Source: an uncultured Merdimonas sp.
Lineage (GTDB): Bacteria; Bacillota; Clostridia; Lachnospirales; Lachnospiraceae
DNA: 64,000 bases
Direction of reading: 5' to 3'
NCBI GenBank assembly: GCA_944375725.1
Contig: CALWAZ010000016.1
Span: forward strand, 1-64,000
Positions 61,253 through 64,000 of this stretch are shown here, one piece after another. The position numbers and the translations under genes were made by a program. The stretch's first letter is position 1. The number at the start of each line of letters is the position of its first letter. The notes beneath the pieces are model-generated. The model searched no databases. It saw nothing but the letters and a program-made list of their open reading frames with translations, and had not been told where the DNA came from.

Positions 61253-61431
61253 TATATTTTTCTGCGTTTCCGCCGAACCTGTATCCTGAAGTTTCGAATA
61301 CTTTTCTGCTGATTTGCTCTGAATTTCAGTTTTACAATTTACTTATACAACAGTTTGCACAAGCTGTCAATAGCTTTCAAAAACTTTATTGGGGAAATCT
61401 TGAGATACCGTCTCCAGACTTCTGCCGTCAG

Positions 61432-61458
61432 CTTGTATTGTTTTATGCAAAATACAAG
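61432..61458. promoter_or_regulatory. Distal AraR-type inverted operator
   Basis: CTTGTATT (61432-61439) and AATACAAG (61451-61458) form a perfect inverted repeat with 11 bases between. It is about 180 bases from the tandem sites, so looping is possible. The 61253-61431 stretch between the two holds no gene that I can see. Confidence 0.65.
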
Positions 61459-61542
61459 TAAAGACAATATTCCCGGTTCCAGATATCTTCCAAAGGCAGC
61501 CCCGGACGCCAGTTTCCCATCAGCAGTCAAAGGACACAGCAA

Positions 61543-61573
61543 AGGGCGGCTTTGCAAAAAGCAAAACCGCCCT
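61543..61573 (-). terminator. Terminator after the FtsX-type permease
   Basis: AGGGCGGCTTTGC pairs with GCAAAACCGCCCT (two central mismatches), five-base loop; the minus strand then reads TTTGCTG. Confidence 0.6.
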
Positions 61574-61597
61574 CTCAATGCTGATGTGTCAGCTCTT

Positions 61598-64000
61598 TTA
61601 ATCCTCCCGCAGCCGTTCCACTACGGTATGCCGTTCAGATGCCCGGCTTGTCAGGATGGGTATTCCCACCCCAAGCAGCGCGAACAGAGGGAACACCAGC
61701 AGGAACGGGGTCAGATCCAGATGGTAGGTAAAGAACCAGAACAGTCCCTCAACCGCCCGGAAGGCCACCGGCCCCAGAACCACAGTCAGAAGCAGCGCCA
61801 GTCCTGCGGCGCCCAGCGCGTACAGCAGTCCCTCAAAGGCCAGCATGGCGCGCAGCTGTCTGCCAGTCATACCTACGGCCTGGAGTACGGCCAGCTCCCT
61901 CCGGCGGGAAATGATACCGGTAAGAACAGCGTTGAAGAAGTTCAGCACGCCCACCAGCCCTACAATGAAGCTTAAGGCTCCGCCCAGCAGCAGAAACATG
62001 GAGCGCATACTCTCAAATTCGCCTGCATAGGTAGCTTTACTCTCATAATCCAGTTCCGGATTAACGTTTTCCGTGTAATCTGCGAGAAATGCTTCCATGG
62101 CTCCGTTTGCTTCATCGGTGGTATCGAAGGCATAGTACATAATGCTGTCTGTACCCGTATCCTGGACAAAGGTCTGATCATTCAGAATAAATTCGTCTGA
62201 GCCGTAGTAGCGGTAGCTTAAGGCTGAGGGTACGGTCACCAGAGCAGCCACTGTGTATTCCACGTCCCGGTACTTCACGGGACGCGTCACATAATTGGCT
62301 CCATCCGGAACATCCTCATAGTCTCCGTAGACCTCCCCGGTGTCCGGGTCATAGCATTCTGTCTCTTCCACATACCGGAGCGTGACGGTGTCGCCAAGCC
62401 TCGCCCAGTGGCTGTCCATGTCGGCATTGCCGTAGTCGTCTTCGCTGTACACGGCGGCGATGGTCCGGCTGCCCGGCTCATAGAGAGAGGAAAGGTCTCC
62501 TTCCAGCACGGTCAGATGGTCGAGAGCGAAGGCGCTCATGCCGGAAAGCTGTGTATCAGCAGCCAGCAGGCCCTCCTCATTCCGGTCTGTCAGGCGGATC
62601 AGATTGTCCATCTGCTCCGGACTGTAAAAATGCTCATGGATCTGGCGGAAATAGTCCTCTGTGATATACTCCAGCGCCTGGGAGGTCTGGCCGTACACCA
62701 CGCCCTCACCGGTGATGCCGCCCTGAGCCCGAACCTCGTCCATGGCTGACTGGGGAACGCCCATATCGTCGGCGAATATGAGAGTGCCGGTCTGGAATTT
62801 GGCGGCGTTTGCCACGATAAAGTCGCTGGCGGTGAAACTGGACACGTATTTGTCCATATCAAAGCCGCCGGTGAAGTTTACGGTTACGGTGAGCAGCACC
62901 ACGGCCAGGGAAAGGGAGAGTATGGTCACAGTTGTTTTGCCTTTGTTCCGCCCCAGATTGGCCCAGGCCATCGTAAACGGATTGACCTTGCGCGCCCTGC
63001 GGCCTTTTGTCCGGGTTTTCATCTGCCCTTCCGTGTACCGCACCGCCTCCACCGGGGAGACCTTTGCCGCCATCCGTCCGGGACGCCGGCAGGACAGCAG
63101 CACCGTGAACAGGGCGAACAGAGCCGCGATAATAAAAATCAGAGGGCTTACAGAGGTGAGCGGCATCACGCCGTCCAGCCGGGACACGATCACGGGCGTC
63201 AGCTGTCCGCCGATGAACCAGCCGATGACCAGACCGGCAGGGATGCCGGCGGCGCTTAAGACAAGCGCCTGGAGCCGGATAATCCTCCGCAGCTGCCGGG
63301 GCGTCGTGCCGATAGTCTTTAAAAGGCCGTAAAAACGGATGTCTCCGGCTACGGAAATCTGGAACACATTGTAGATGATCAGGTAGCCGGTAAAAATGAT
63401 AAGCAGAGCCATGGCGGCAATGGCTATTACCACAGAGGGATCGATGCTGTCAGACAGCCGGGCTCCGGTGTAACCCCAGTTGACGCCGATGTCGATATAG
63501 TTGTCTCCCTGAGTCTCGCTCTGATACCCGTGGTCAGACAGAATCTGATTCAGATCCCGCTCGATGTGCCGGGAGCCGCTTTTCAGCATCACGTCCATGT
63601 TCCAGGTGCCGGTCATGCCGTTAGAGGGAGCATTCGGGTCCACGCCGCACTCCGAGAGAATTTCATTTACGCGGCTTTCCGGAATCAGGATATGATTTGC
63701 CACGATGGCCTCGTCGTATTCCCACCAGCCGCAAAGGGTGAAGGTCTGGGTGGTGGTATGTCCATCCACGTCAAAGGTAATGGAAAACTCCGCCCCGATT
63801 TCCGGTTCGATTCCCAGCAGCTCCAGCACATGGGTGTCTGTGGCAGCCTGGTTTGTGCCCTCCTGGGGCAGGGCGCCTTCCACCGGGTCGCAGTACATCC
63901 AGTGGGCTTCGTTGGCGTCCGAGTAACTGATTTCCACATGAGATTTGTTGAAAGGAACTTCTGTAGGCATGCCGAGGAAACGCCGCAGGCCCCAGGACTT
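61598..64000 (-). CDS. FtsX-type ABC transporter permease, 5' end outside window
   Basis: At least 800 residues are in view; the frame stays open to the right edge (last readable residues upstream of the first internal Met are GLRRFLG), so the true start lies beyond it. Two FtsX domains are present: the first around AIAAMALLIIFTGYLIIYNVFQISVAGDIRFYGLLKTIGTTPRQL, the second at the C-terminus (LGGALSFIVGLVGVLNFFNAV; RRRELAVLQAVGMTGRQLRAML), each with three membrane helices, and large extracellular loops between. Such permeases pair with a small ATPase in peptide or lipid export and bacitracin/lantibiotic-type resistance or sensing. The partner ATPase is presumably just outside the window. Confidence 0.92.
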   Translation of the reverse strand, partial: KSWGLRRFLGMPTEVPFNKSHVEISYSDANEAHWMYCDPVEGALPQEGTNQAATDTHVLELLGIEPEIGAEFSITFDVDGHTTTQTFTLCGWWEYDEAIVANHILIPESRVNEILSECGVDPNAPSNGMTGTWNMDVMLKSGSRHIERDLNQILSDHGYQSETQGDNYIDIGVNWGYTGARLSDSIDPSVVIAIAAMALLIIFTGYLIIYNVFQISVAGDIRFYGLLKTIGTTPRQLRRIIRLQALVLSAAGIPAGLVIGWFIGGQLTPVIVSRLDGVMPLTSVSPLIFIIAALFALFTVLLSCRRPGRMAAKVSPVEAVRYTEGQMKTRTKGRRARKVNPFTMAWANLGRNKGKTTVTILSLSLAVVLLTVTVNFTGGFDMDKYVSSFTASDFIVANAAKFQTGTLIFADDMGVPQSAMDEVRAQGGITGEGVVYGQTSQALEYITEDYFRQIHEHFYSPEQMDNLIRLTDRNEEGLLAADTQLSGMSAFALDHLTVLEGDLSSLYEPGSRTIAAVYSEDDYGNADMDSHWARLGDTVTLRYVEETECYDPDTGEVYGDYEDVPDGANYVTRPVKYRDVEYTVAALVTVPSALSYRYYGSDEFILNDQTFVQDTGTDSIMYYAFDTTDEANGAMEAFLADYTENVNPELDYESKATYAGEFESMRSMFLLLGGALSFIVGLVGVLNFFNAVLTGIISRRRELAVLQAVGMTGRQLRAMLAFEGLLYALGAAGLALLLTVVLGPVAFRAVEGLFWFFTYHLDLTPFLLVFPLFALLGVGIPILTSRASERHTVVERLRED

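Noticed and set aside
1..64000. CRISPR arrays, tRNA/rRNA genes, insertion sequences, prophage
   Set aside because: I looked for regular repeats, cloverleaf sequences, transposase and phage proteins and found none.

Overview
The window is a chromosomal stretch of a Gram-positive gut-type Clostridia, most probably a Lachnospiraceae member. The reasons are the roughly 50% or higher GC, strong AGGAGG-type ribosome sites, T-box and cobalamin leader RNAs, acetogen/anaerobe genes (formate-tetrahydrofolate ligase, rubrerythrins, FeoB with Cys-rich helpers) and a YesMN-type sugar regulator pair. Almost every gene is on the minus strand; the one clear plus-strand gene is a small flavin/pyridoxamine-oxidase-type protein at 25.6-26.1 kb. 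I saw no tRNA, rRNA, CRISPR array, phage or transposase. Both ends cut through a gene: fhs at the left, an FtsX-type ABC permease at the right.

Left part (1-10 kb): fhs; an ECF sigma factor with its membrane anti-sigma partner; a MATE exporter; mgtE-trpS-flavin reductase; and a BASS-family transporter preceded by a complete T-box leader whose specifier reads best as isoleucine (AUC). Next (10-24 kb) comes the most unusual block. A strong promoter and a cobalamin riboswitch (22.2-22.46 kb) head a tightly coupled run: two Nik/Opp-type permeases, a lipoprotein binding protein, two ATPases and an AstE/AspA-like zinc deacylase. This is followed, after 145 bases with a possible internal promoter, by two paralogous SAM methyltransferases, a second MATE exporter and the methionine importer MetQNI. 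A second binding-protein gene sits just upstream of the riboswitch. I read this as a vitamin-B12-responsive cobalt/nickel or small-chelator uptake and modification system; that function is inference.

Iron and oxygen blocks: 26-32 kb is an iron region (two FeoA, FeoB, two FeoB-associated Cys-rich peptides, an HMA-domain protein, a Fur-like protein that is only a DNA-binding domain, a flavodoxin, DUF3793 and DUF2325 proteins), with matching GTTAG/CTAAC inverted repeats at both promoters. 43.5-45.7 kb is a peroxide-defence operon: a PerR-like regulator with its own box, a double-rubredoxin protein, and a ferredoxin-rubrerythrin fusion. Between them lie a PAP2-like protein, a dehydrogenase/PHP/SDR operon, scpAB, a phosphoesterase, a sugar kinase, a D,D-carboxypeptidase and citrate synthase.

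Right part (46-61.5 kb) is an arabinose regulon: AraR repressor with repeated operators, araA, a pentulose kinase, a YesMN two-component pair, a Ytf/Rbs-type furanose ABC importer with binding proteins at both ends of the run, and a fucose/arabinose-type isomerase. A 99-base near-perfect hairpin element (45.78-45.87 kb) lies between the peroxide operon and this regulon.
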